A stretch of DNA of 6,545 nucleotides from Planctomycetaceae bacterium (GCA_031287585.1 JAITST010000418.1:1-6545), one strand, 5' to 3'; counted from the first letter of the stretch, positions 1 to 5,147 are shown. The notes: generated by a model not told the origin, from the sequence alone. Made by a program: numbers and translations.

Positions 1-203
1 GTGAATGTCGTGAAACGCCGAAATTTTAGCGGTGTTGGCTGTCGAATCAATAATTTCGGGACAAGAGCCAACACTGCCCCTTAAAGTGTAGGGATACAGG
101 AACATTGCATACAACGTCCCCACAAACTTCAATCGTGTTCGGTATAGCATATTCATTTACCGCCATCGTGTAAGTTACGTGGCGTGAAACTTAATTGTTA
201 CCG
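1..203. other. Non-coding left edge, 3' of the aldolase gene
   Basis: No convincing gene lies here. Plus-strand frame 1 stays open from base 1 to a TAA at 82-84, and frame 3 to a TAG at 27-29. Either could be the tail of a gene entering from the left, but neither stretch is recognisable. Besides the interleaved repeats at 18-74 there is a weak inverted repeat, TAAGTT at 171-176 with AACTTA at 188-193, just beyond the aldolase stop. Confidence 0.5.
18..74. repeat. Two interleaved perfect inverted repeats (pseudoknot-like)
   Basis: CCGAAATT at 18-25 is the exact reverse complement of AATTTCGG at 52-59, and GTGTTGGCT at 32-40 is the exact reverse complement of AGCCAACAC at 66-74. The arms alternate A-B-A'-B', so both stems can form together only as an H-type pseudoknot (connectors of 6, 11 and 6 nt). 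Otherwise they are mutually exclusive hairpins. The element lies 130 bases 3' of the minus-strand aldolase stop codon, so it could be part of that mRNA's trailer. No U-tract follows on either strand, so it is not a standard terminator. The pairing is seen directly; an RNA role is inference. Confidence 0.6.
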
Positions 204-1178
204 TCACTGCTGCATCATAATTCTGTCGTAAAATTCTACGTAGTGGTCTCTGGTTTGTGGATTTTCTCGTGCTTCTATGGCTGCTCTGGGGTGTTGGTTG
301 TTTTGACCTGTCATTATAAATTCAGGGTACGGTCCCCACTCGATATTCTTTTGTAACGGTGCAACGCAACGTTCTAACGTGTCGTAAATCGGGCGAAGTT
401 TGAATTTTGGATTACGCAGGAAACCCAACATCAGTTCCATCGGACAGTTACCCGCACCGCGTCCTAAACCACCGAGCGACGCGTCAACTCGATTCGCACC
501 GTGAATGATTGCCTCAATCGAATTTGCAAACGCTAGTTGCTGATTGTTGTGAGCGTGAATGCCAACCTCTTTGCCCGTGCCGCGCCCGAACGAGAGATAC
601 TTCGTAACGAGCCGCTCAATTTGCTCCGCGTACATCGAGCCGTAACTGTCAACTACCACCAACACCGACGCTGGTGTTTCCGCGAGAATCTCTAACACCT
701 TGTCGATTTCCTCTTCGGTCGCAGTCGAAGCCGCCATCAAGTTTGCCCAAACTTCGTACCCCTTTTCGTGGGCATCGCGAATCATATCGGTTGCCTCCGG
801 TACTTGATGAACATAGAACGCGACACGAACAGTATCAATAACACTCTGCTGTTTCGGGATAACGTCGTTCTGCCAATCGGTCTTGCCAGCGTCGATCATA
901 ACCGCGAGTTTGAGCGGCGTAGCATTGTCACCGACAATCCTGCGTATAGATTCCTCGTTGCAAAACCGCCACGCCCCGCACTTCGTTTTGTCGAACATTC
1001 GTTCTGAATTTTTGTAACCGAGTTCCATATAATCAACGCCCGCCGCGACACAGGTATTGTAAACAGCGTGGACAAAATCGTCGTCAAACTGATGATTGTT
1101 CACCAATCCACCGTCACGAATCGTACAATCAAGAACCTTAATTTCAGAGCGACACATAATCCAAGGAGCCTTCGTCAT
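204..1178 (-). CDS. DRE-TIM metal-dependent aldolase, 4-hydroxy-2-oxovalerate aldolase-like
   Basis: A 324-residue cytoplasmic TIM-barrel enzyme of the HMGL/DmpG-like superfamily. The family signature DCTIRDGG spans residues 17-24 (metal ligand D17, catalytic arginine R21). HAHNN at 208-212 supplies the other two metal ligands, H208 and H210. DSYG lies at 177-180 and the glycine-rich DASLGGLGRGAGN near 232-244. By family these enzymes cleave or form C-C bonds next to a 2-keto acid with a divalent metal. The substrate cannot be read from sequence. True DmpG enzymes work with an acylating aldehyde dehydrogenase, absent here, and the C-terminal about 65 residues do not obviously match the DmpG partner-contact domain. 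Similar stand-alone aldolases occur in sugar or surface-polysaccharide loci. ATG at 1178 is the most distal start; Met8 (ATG at 1157-1155) sits closer to the first beta strand, and neither has a Shine-Dalgarno site. It is divergent from the exbD-kinase genes. Class sure, exact reaction unsure. Confidence 0.9.
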   Translation of the reverse strand: MTKAPWIMCRSEIKVLDCTIRDGGLVNNHQFDDDFVHAVYNTCVAAGVDYMELGYKNSERMFDKTKCGAWRFCNEESIRRIVGDNATPLKLAVMIDAGKTDWQNDVIPKQQSVIDTVRVAFYVHQVPEATDMIRDAHEKGYEVWANLMAASTATEEEIDKVLEILAETPASVLVVVDSYGSMYAEQIERLVTKYLSFGRGTGKEVGIHAHNNQQLAFANSIEAIIHGANRVDASLGGLGRGAGNCPMELMLGFLRNPKFKLRPIYDTLERCVAPLQKNIEWGPYPEFIMTGQNNQHPRAAIEARENPQTRDHYVEFYDRIMMQQ

Positions 1179-1420
1179 AATATATTAAAAATGTTTGTTG
1201 TAAGGAAAGCAGGTGAAATTTTCTAACCAAAAGTGCTTACAGTTAATTCACCACACAGCCGCAAACACAATTTTACGCAACGTATTCTATCTTATTATTT
1301 CAATAATGCAAAGTGGGGGAGCAGAAAGGATAGTCAAAATAGTAGCCGTTTTTTGGTGTTGTTGGTACATAATTTCGTTTAGTGTGTAGGATAGCGGTGT
1401 GGTTGTAACGGTTATAAGGA
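1179..1420. other. Divergent intergenic region between aldolase and exbD-kinase genes
   Basis: A 242-base spacer without a convincing gene, separating the minus-strand aldolase from the plus-strand genes. It holds the candidate minus-strand promoter (1284-1311) and the start of the plus-strand candidate promoter (1403-1431). A short AT-rich inverted repeat, ATTATT-TC-AATAAT, lies around 1294-1307, inside the minus-strand promoter spacer. Nothing else recognisable is seen. Confidence 0.5.
1284..1311 (-). promoter_or_regulatory. Candidate sigma70-type promoter for the aldolase gene
   Basis: Read on the minus strand, TTGCAT (1311-1306) is followed after 16 bases by TAGAAT (1289-1284). The -10 matches the consensus at five of six positions; the -35 is weak, agreeing mainly in TTG. 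Transcription would start near 1277, giving a leader of about 100 bases before the ATG at 1178. It was found by eye in an AT-rich spacer, so chance matches are likely. Confidence 0.25.
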
Positions 1421-1431
1421 ATGAGTATAAT
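1403..1431 (+). promoter_or_regulatory. Candidate sigma70-type promoter for exbD and the kinase
   Basis: TTGTAA at 1403-1408 and a perfect TATAAT at 1426-1431 are 17 bases apart, the ideal spacing. Transcription would start near 1438, giving exbD (GTG at 1698) a leader of about 260 bases. The spacer contains TAACGGTTA (1406-1414), a 9-bp palindromic core that recurs at 1543-1551. If this promoter is real, the small ORF starting at 1421 could not be translated from that start on this transcript. Judged by eye only. Confidence 0.4.
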
Positions 1432-1642
1432 TATGTGGCTCGTTGTAGTGGTATTGTATGAGATAGATTTTTTGTTGATTTGGAATTGTCGTCATATTGC
1501 CAATCCCGATAAAAAACCTTATATTGAACAAATGATACGTGATAACGGTTATCACGTACCGATTCTGATAACCCCACATTACCGGATTTACACAACTACA
1601 ATGATGACAACGCCAGACAATTCAACTACGATGTTTCTGTAA
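1421..1642 (+). CDS. Possible small membrane protein, 73 residues, unrecognised
   Basis: An ATG-initiated ORF ending 55 bases before exbD. Residues about 4-22 are strongly hydrophobic (IMWLVVVVLYEIDFLLIW region) and could form one membrane helix, although it contains Glu and Asp. The rest is a short polar tail rich in Tyr, Thr and Met. I recognise no family. AAGGA lies directly against the ATG, too close for a normal ribosome binding site; it is about 12 bases from a second in-frame ATG (Met5 at 1433). Against it being a gene: a perfect TATAAT overlaps its first codons, and a 23-bp palindrome occupies codons 39-46. The stretch may instead be a structured exbD leader or regulatory region. Confidence 0.28.
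   Translation: MSIIMWLVVVVLYEIDFLLIWNCRHIANPDKKPYIEQMIRDNGYHVPILITPHYRIYTTTMMTTPDNSTTMFL
1536..1558. promoter_or_regulatory. 23-bp palindrome, operator-like
   Basis: Two 11-base arms (TACGTGATAAC and its exact reverse complement) flank one central G at 1547. Perfect symmetry around a single base is typical of binding sites for dimeric regulators, though as RNA it could also fold. The core TAACGGTTA (1543-1551) also occurs at 1406-1414 inside the candidate promoter spacer. The two centres are 137 bp apart, close to 13 helical turns. The palindrome is certain; its role as an operator is inference, and no regulator gene is in the window. Confidence 0.55.
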
Positions 1643-1671
1643 CAATCAAACATTAAATTGTTCGACCACTA

Positions 1672-1685
1672 AACCAACTTTACCT
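1672..1685 (+). repeat. 14-base direct repeat, copy 1 (upstream of exbD)
   Basis: AACCAACTTTACCT ends 12 bases before the exbD GTG start at 1698. The identical 14 bases occur at 4352-4365, ending 13 bases before an ATG at 4379. An exact 14-mer twice in 6.5 kb is uncommon by chance but not extreme. It could be a leader element or the trace of a duplicated leader. Confidence 0.4.
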
Positions 1686-1697
1686 ATCATTTTATCC

Positions 1698-2180
1698 GTG
1701 AGACGTTTTACTTCTACAAGCGAGCATCAGACTATTAAACTTAATATGACACCTATGATAGATGTGGTGTTTGTGTTGTTGTCGTTTTTTATTATGACGT
1801 TGAAGATTATTGCGCCGGAGGGCGACTTCGATATCAAGATGCCTTTCGGACCATCTAAACCCATCGAGCAAATCGACTTGACCGAGCCGATTCGTGTTGT
1901 TCTGACTGCCGACTCTAACGGTGAACTTGCCGATATTTCTGTTGGTAACGTTTCGTTCGGTGATAACTTCGCGTCGTTACGCAAGTTTGTATATGATGCC
2001 GTAACCGCCGATAACGTACATAAATCTGACAATATCGAAGTCGAACTCGCTCCCGACGAAAATTTACGTTATAAGTTTACGATAGACGCAATGACAGCGG
2101 TATCAGGTTACGTCAAAGACGGCAAGACGTTTACTCTGGTTGACAAAATTCGGTTTGCCGCACGACCAAACAAGGGATAG
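1698..2180 (+). CDS. exbD: ExbD/TolR-family biopolymer transport protein
   Basis: A 160-residue inner-membrane protein with the standard ExbD/TolR layout: a short cytoplasmic N-terminus (1-19), one membrane helix (about 20-38) and a periplasmic domain (about 40-160). The family signature NMTPMIDVVF lies at 16-25, and D22 is the conserved membrane aspartate that takes part in proton flow. By family, ExbD works with ExbB/TolQ to turn proton motive force into work on TonB-type or Tol-type partners. No ExbB/TolQ or TonB gene is in the window, and the upstream neighbour runs the other way, so this is an orphan copy here. The GTG start has no Shine-Dalgarno sequence. The frame is open upstream to a TGA at 1605-1607 but has no ATG there, and the GTG gives the expected N-terminus. 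The kinase follows after 73 bases on the same strand. Confidence 0.92.
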   Translation: MRRFTSTSEHQTIKLNMTPMIDVVFVLLSFFIMTLKIIAPEGDFDIKMPFGPSKPIEQIDLTEPIRVVLTADSNGELADISVGNVSFGDNFASLRKFVYDAVTADNVHKSDNIEVELAPDENLRYKFTIDAMTAVSGYVKDGKTFTLVDKIRFAARPNKG

Positions 2181-2183
2181 TTT

Positions 2184-2207
2184 TTAGTATGTAACCTACG
2201 ATACTAA
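2184..2207 (+). repeat. Hairpin just after exbD
   Basis: Starting three bases after the exbD stop codon, TTAGTATGTA (2184-2193) can pair with TAC-ATACTAA (2197-2207) with one bulged base (G2200) and a 3-base loop. The stem is AT-rich and no T-tract follows, so it is more likely an mRNA processing or stability element between exbD and the kinase gene than a terminator. Confidence 0.35.
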
Positions 2208-2253
2208 CAACTCACTACTTAAACCATCCGCAATCCCCCAAAACATTTCATCA

Positions 2254-4089
2254 ATGGAGAAACGAACATTTAGCCGTGCTGTATTCGAGTCTAGTCTCGA
2301 AATGAAGTGCCTCTGTTTTTTCGGAGGGGCGTTGTTGATTGTGATACTTATCAGTCTCTCGCTCTACCTGAAAGCAACCGAAGTTCACGTCAAGGAACAG
2401 AACCCGCAAACCGCGCGTATTTGGGCGATTCAACACATCCGCGAAAAACACGTTGACGTTTTCCGGTCAATCAAAGACGGCAGCAGAACGGTACTCGATT
2501 CAGTCGAAGCAAAGTCGCAGGAAGAACGCGAGTTCAGTAATATGATAGACGCAATCTCGCAAAGTATCAGCCGGATGGAAATCGAATGTACATCGTTCCG
2601 TCCCGCACCCCTGGCGAACAAAACAGACGAACTCCGCAAGTACGAAAAAGGCGGCGAGTACGAACGAATTTTGTCGATGCCAACGTTCCGACCGCTCGCC
2701 CCCGACTTCAATGCCAAATCGCAATTGCCGCAATACTACGAAGAAACCGATCCGACAAACGGTCATTACGAATACTATCAGGCGATACGTTTTCAGTCTG
2801 TCTGCGGCTCGTGTCACAACAACATCGTTGACAATCGCGGCGATAATCCGTATGAAATCGGCGAACTTATGCGTGTCGTTCACGTCAGCATACCGCGTCC
2901 GCCAGCACAAGATGTAGTCAAACGTTTCTGGGCGGAATTGCTCGGTGTCGGTATCGTTACCGTGTTCTTCCTACTCATTACGTTTTACGTTGTCATTCGT
3001 TCCGTGATTATGAAGCCGTTACGTTCGCTGCGTGAAGTCGCGGAAGGAATCAGCCGCGGCGAAAGCGGAATGCGTGTTCGGCTTCATACCGGCGACGAGT
3101 TCGAGGAACTCGGCGAGGCGATGAATCGTATGTTGCAACATTTAAGTTCCGCACAAGAAAAACTTCGCCGCGCAAACAGCGAACTAGAAGTTAAAATCAA
3201 TCAACTTGCGTTATCGACATTAGAGTTATCTAAAACGAACCAAATCAAGAGCGACTTTATGGCAACGATGAGTCACGAGTTGCGAACACCGCTAAACAGC
3301 ATACTCGGTTTCAGCGACGTACTCGGATCGATTTCCACTCTCAGCGATAAACAAAAACGATACGTCGAAAACATCAATAACTCCGGTCGCGCGTTGCTCA
3401 CGATGATAAACGACATACTTGATATGGCGAAGATGGAGTCGGGACGGATGGAGGCGAACGTTAGTAGTTTTCAGATTACGCGAACGGTTGCGGCTCAATG
3501 CGATATGGCGAAACCGTTGCTTGACAAGAAAAACATCGACCTCATCTGCGAGTTTGAACCTGACTTACCGCCTGCACAACAAGACGAAACGCGAATCCAA
3601 CAGGTATTGAACAACCTGCTCTCAAACGCGATTAAGTTCACACCGGAAGGCGGACGAATACGTGTGATAGTGCGGCGTATTATGTACGCTCCGCTCCCGA
3701 ACTCGTTACACTTCCGGCAAGGTACCTCGGCAGTACAAAAACAGATACCGATGATTGAGATGAAAGTTATAGATACGGGTGTCGGAATCTCGGACGACGA
3801 CCAACAGATTGTGTTTGAAAAGTTTCGTCAGGGAAAAATGGTAACACCTGAGGGCGACACTCTGAAACGCGGTTATTCCGGCAGCGGACTGGGCTTGTCG
3901 ATAGTGAAAGAAATTTGCAGAATGTTGGAAGGTGAGATAACGTTAGAAAGTAAACTGGGAATCGGCAGCACATTCACAGTACACCTACCGTGGACATTGG
4001 AATACAAAAACCGAGCCGAATCCGATATGATGGCAGAGATACAACAGTTCGCAATGAACAGGGTATCAAAGATGCCGAAGACGGAATGA
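2254..4089 (+). CDS. Membrane sensor histidine kinase with periplasmic haem-c (DUF3365/Tll0287-like) domain
   Basis: A 611-residue inner-membrane kinase. TM1 is about 19-39; a periplasmic region of about 185 residues follows; TM2 is about 228-250; HAMP is about 251-303 with P255 and the DEFEEL block at 281-286; a likely coiled coil is 295-332. HisKA has the H-box SHELRTP with phospho-acceptor H341. The HATPase has N-box NNLLSNAIKF (453-462), DTGVGI (507-512), FEKFRQG (521-527) and GSGLGLSI (543-550), so it looks catalytically intact. The periplasmic part has CGSCH at 184-188, the CxxCH motif for covalent haem, set in a YEYYQAIRF context typical of DUF3365-like sensors. Likely input is redox state or a small gas, inferred from family. 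About 20 extra residues (475-499) sit between the N-box and the DTGVGI motif. There is no receiver domain and no response regulator nearby. The ATG start lacks a Shine-Dalgarno sequence. Confidence 0.93.
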   Translation: MEKRTFSRAVFESSLEMKCLCFFGGALLIVILISLSLYLKATEVHVKEQNPQTARIWAIQHIREKHVDVFRSIKDGSRTVLDSVEAKSQEEREFSNMIDAISQSISRMEIECTSFRPAPLANKTDELRKYEKGGEYERILSMPTFRPLAPDFNAKSQLPQYYEETDPTNGHYEYYQAIRFQSVCGSCHNNIVDNRGDNPYEIGELMRVVHVSIPRPPAQDVVKRFWAELLGVGIVTVFFLLITFYVVIRSVIMKPLRSLREVAEGISRGESGMRVRLHTGDEFEELGEAMNRMLQHLSSAQEKLRRANSELEVKINQLALSTLELSKTNQIKSDFMATMSHELRTPLNSILGFSDVLGSISTLSDKQKRYVENINNSGRALLTMINDILDMAKMESGRMEANVSSFQITRTVAAQCDMAKPLLDKKNIDLICEFEPDLPPAQQDETRIQQVLNNLLSNAIKFTPEGGRIRVIVRRIMYAPLPNSLHFRQGTSAVQKQIPMIEMKVIDTGVGISDDDQQIVFEKFRQGKMVTPEGDTLKRGYSGSGLGLSIVKEICRMLEGEITLESKLGIGSTFTVHLPWTLEYKNRAESDMMAEIQQFAMNRVSKMPKTE

Positions 4090-4127
4090 GGGGTGTTACG
4101 CGAATATACTGAACACGGTTAAAATTT

Positions 4128-4153
4128 GTAGTGACGTTGTATAACGTTTCTAC
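4128..4153 (+). repeat. Hairpin 3' of the histidine kinase gene
   Basis: Bases 4128-4138 pair with 4143-4153 around the loop GTAT, giving an 11-position stem with one T-T mismatch and one G-T wobble. It starts 39 bases after the kinase stop and precedes a stronger hairpin at 4184. There is no T-tract, so a role in termination or 3'-end protection is only a guess. Confidence 0.4.
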
Positions 4154-4183
4154 ATCATTGCCGCGTAGAAGCAAAAGTATTCT

Positions 4184-4215
4184 CACAAGCAGTATTTGAG
4201 TAAATACTGCTTGTG
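4184..4215. terminator. Perfect 14-bp hairpin, possible terminator or 3'-end element
   Basis: CACAAGCAGTATTT (4184-4197) is exactly complementary to 4202-4215, with a tetraloop GAGT. It is the longest perfect hairpin stem I found in the window and lies 95 bases after the kinase stop. The stem has only six G/C pairs. The downstream bases TCGTATCTTT are only moderately T-rich, and the minus-strand flank contains a short T-run. The inverted repeat is certain. Calling it a terminator is inference: a weak or Rho-assisted terminator or an mRNA 3' stabiliser would both fit. Confidence 0.45.
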
Positions 4216-4302
4216 TCGTATCTTTGAGAAAAGTTGCGATTTCACAAATTGCTGTCACGTGCCGGCGAGCAAATGTTTTGCAGCGAAAAATTTCCAAACC
4301 GC

Positions 4303-4331
4303 TTTACACACCAAAAATAATCTACTACAAT
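4303..4331 (+). promoter_or_regulatory. Candidate sigma70-type promoter upstream of the propeller relic
   Basis: TTTACA at 4303-4308 and TACAAT at 4326-4331 each match the consensus at five of six positions, with a 17-base spacer. Transcription would start near 4338, a leader of about 60-75 bases for the broken gene at 4399/4411. The position is sensible, but the surroundings are AT-rich and this was judged by eye. Confidence 0.4.
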
Positions 4332-4351
4332 CGTACGCAGTTCTATCGAAC

Positions 4352-4365
4352 AACCAACTTTACCT
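4352..4365 (+). repeat. 14-base direct repeat, copy 2 (upstream of the propeller relic)
   Basis: Second exact copy of AACCAACTTTACCT, 13 bases before ATG 4379, which opens a three-codon reading frame (ATG ATG GCT TAG), and 46 bases before the ATG at 4411. The similar distance to a start codon in both copies suggests, without proving, a shared leader origin. Confidence 0.4.
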
Positions 4366-4398
4366 CAAAGGCGTTTTGATGATGGCTTAGTTTACCAT

Positions 4399-4787
4399 TT
4401 GTTGGCTGTGATGTTGATCACTGTTTCCGTTTTTCTTTGTGCGGAACGAAGCGTTAATTCTGCTCCGTCTGACGAGAATCAGACGGAACAAGTTGCTCGT
4501 CTCAACATTAAGGCATCGTTTATAACGGCGATGATTTCTGACGGTGACGGTGGTGTGTTTGTTGGTTTGATACAACAGATCATCGTTTTCACTACTTTGA
4601 TCCATCATACGGAACAGGTGTCATTAGTGATTCCGTTGGATTTAGAGCATTGAAAAATTATGAAGACGGAGCCTTTGCCGGTTTTTGTACTACCGTGTCA
4701 GGTTTATCCAGTCCATATTATCCTGCAAAAAAAAATAATGTAACTACATCGTCTTCTTCTGAAGTCGCAGAAGAAGATGCCAATTGA
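4399..4787 (+). pseudogene. Frameshifted secreted beta-propeller-like protein relic
   Basis: The first frame (TTG at 4399 or, better, ATG at 4411) gives a signal-peptide-like start (MLITVSVFLCAE) and then ITAMISDGDGGVFVG, the pattern of a blade in two-component-regulator-type propellers. This frame soon degrades and stops at 4651-4653. The continuation is in another frame from GAT at 4569: FDTTDHRFHYFDPSYG, then SDSVGFRALKNYEDGAFAG, again blade-like, ending with a Ser/Glu-rich tail at TGA 4785-4787. One missing base in the T-run at 4566-4568 would join the two as GGVFVGFDTT. The joined protein is only about 125-130 residues, far short of a full propeller, so even when repaired it looks truncated. 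It may be a decaying gene or may contain a homopolymer sequencing error. Family assignment is by pattern memory and moderate only. Confidence 0.5.
4750..4779 (+). repeat. Hairpin at the 3' end of the propeller relic
   Basis: Bases 4750-4760 (CGTCTTCTTCT) pair with 4769-4779 in an 11-position stem with one G-T wobble and an 8-base loop, just before the TGA at 4785. It lies in the Ser/Glu codons of the relic's tail, so the repeat may simply reflect TCT and GAA codons. No T-tract follows. Confidence 0.3.
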
Positions 4788-4864
4788 ACATAACTCAATT
4801 CGCCAAGAAAAGAAAAAAATGACAGGTATAGTATACAACTGATTACATACACTTAGACAATTTT

Positions 4865-4889
4865 CAATTTTGGCAACCAATTGTTTTTT
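4865..4889 (+). terminator. Possible Rho-independent terminator after the propeller relic
   Basis: CAATT-TT-GG (4865-4873) pairs with CCAATTG (4877-4883), leaving a 2-base bulge and a CAA loop, and is followed at once by six T residues (4884-4889). The order stem then T-tract is correct for the plus strand and for ending transcription from 4303-4787, but the stem is short and AT-rich. Confidence 0.35.
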
Positions 4890-5004
4890 AATTAGTTGTA
4901 TCAAAAACTTAACAAGCAACAAACCTCGGGCTTCATGTTTTGTAATATTATTTTTGTGGTCTTTACAAATATGTACAAATGTATTAAAAACTAAACAAAT
5001 GCCA

Positions 5005-5018
5005 CAACAATATTGTTG
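5005..5018. repeat. 14-bp perfect palindrome upstream of the 448-residue gene
   Basis: CAACAATATTGTTG is self-complementary without a spacer. With a two-base bulge the symmetry extends to TGCCA / TGGCA on both sides (about 4999-5021). It lies 138 bases before the ATG at 5156 and could be a regulator site or hairpin. Chance palindromes are more frequent in AT-rich DNA. Confidence 0.4.
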
Positions 5019-5029
5019 GCAATACGTTA

Positions 5030-5055
5030 GTGGTGAATTTACGAAAATTCACTAC
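5030..5055 (+). repeat. 11-bp hairpin upstream of the 448-residue gene
   Basis: Bases 5030-5040 pair with 5045-5055 (one G-T wobble) around the loop ACGA. A T6 run follows about 13 bases later, too far for a standard terminator. It sits 100 bases before the start codon and, with the palindrome at 5005-5018, makes this leader region structured. It could be regulatory. Confidence 0.4.
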
Positions 5056-5143
5056 GTTTGATAAAATTGTTTTTTCAAATAAAAGCATCAAAAGGTGCGT
5101 GAATGGTTTTAGTATTTTTTTATTCGTTTTAAGATATCATTTT

Positions 5144-5147
5144 GGAG
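5144..5147 (+). promoter_or_regulatory. Shine-Dalgarno site that decides the 5156 start
   Basis: GGAG ends 8 bases before the ATG at 5156, a normal spacing. The frame is open further upstream, to a GTG at 5030, but that extension is AT-rich, overlaps a hairpin and has no ribosome binding site. The ATG at 5156 also places a signal-peptide-like segment exactly at the N-terminus. Confidence 0.75.

Larger units (their letters stand above)
4090..4398. other. Intergenic region after the kinase
   Basis: A 309-base spacer with no convincing gene. It holds the hairpins at 4128-4153 and 4184-4215, the candidate promoter at 4303-4331, and at 4352-4365 a copy of the 14-base sequence AACCAACTTTACCT that also occurs at 1672-1685 before exbD. 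A Cys-rich TTG-start reading frame crosses the region (4196-4390), but it overlaps the long hairpin and is not convincing. Confidence 0.5.

Noticed and set aside
1..84. Open plus-strand frames at the left edge as the tail of a gene
   Set aside because: 27 or fewer codons without any recognisable motif; no way to decide between two open frames.
47..166. Minus-strand 39-residue ORF (MAVNEYAIP...) just after the aldolase gene
   Set aside because: No ribosome binding site, no recognisable family, and it overlaps the interleaved repeats, so it may easily be chance.
768..1087. Plus-strand (768-1007) and second minus-strand (896-1087) reading frames inside the aldolase
   Set aside because: They lie wholly inside a gene with clear family motifs and have no motifs of their own.
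1727..2032. Minus-strand 101-residue frame opposite exbD
   Set aside because: Antisense shadow of the ExbD coding sequence; no independent support.
2430..2917. Several overlapping frames on both strands inside the kinase sensor region
   Set aside because: The kinase frame has a continuous domain structure here, including the haem motif; the others are shadows.
1698..4089. Complete Ton/Tol energiser or a complete two-component system
   Set aside because: No ExbB/TolQ, TonB or response regulator is present in the window; only one part of each is seen.
4196..4390. Cys-rich 64-residue TTG-start frame (MSKYCLCRIF...)
   Set aside because: Start lies inside the 14-bp hairpin, no ribosome binding site, and it crosses the candidate promoter of the next gene.
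4870..5061. 63-residue frame in the AT-rich spacer
   Set aside because: Starts in the terminator-like hairpin, low-complexity AT-rich coding, no ribosome binding site and no motif.
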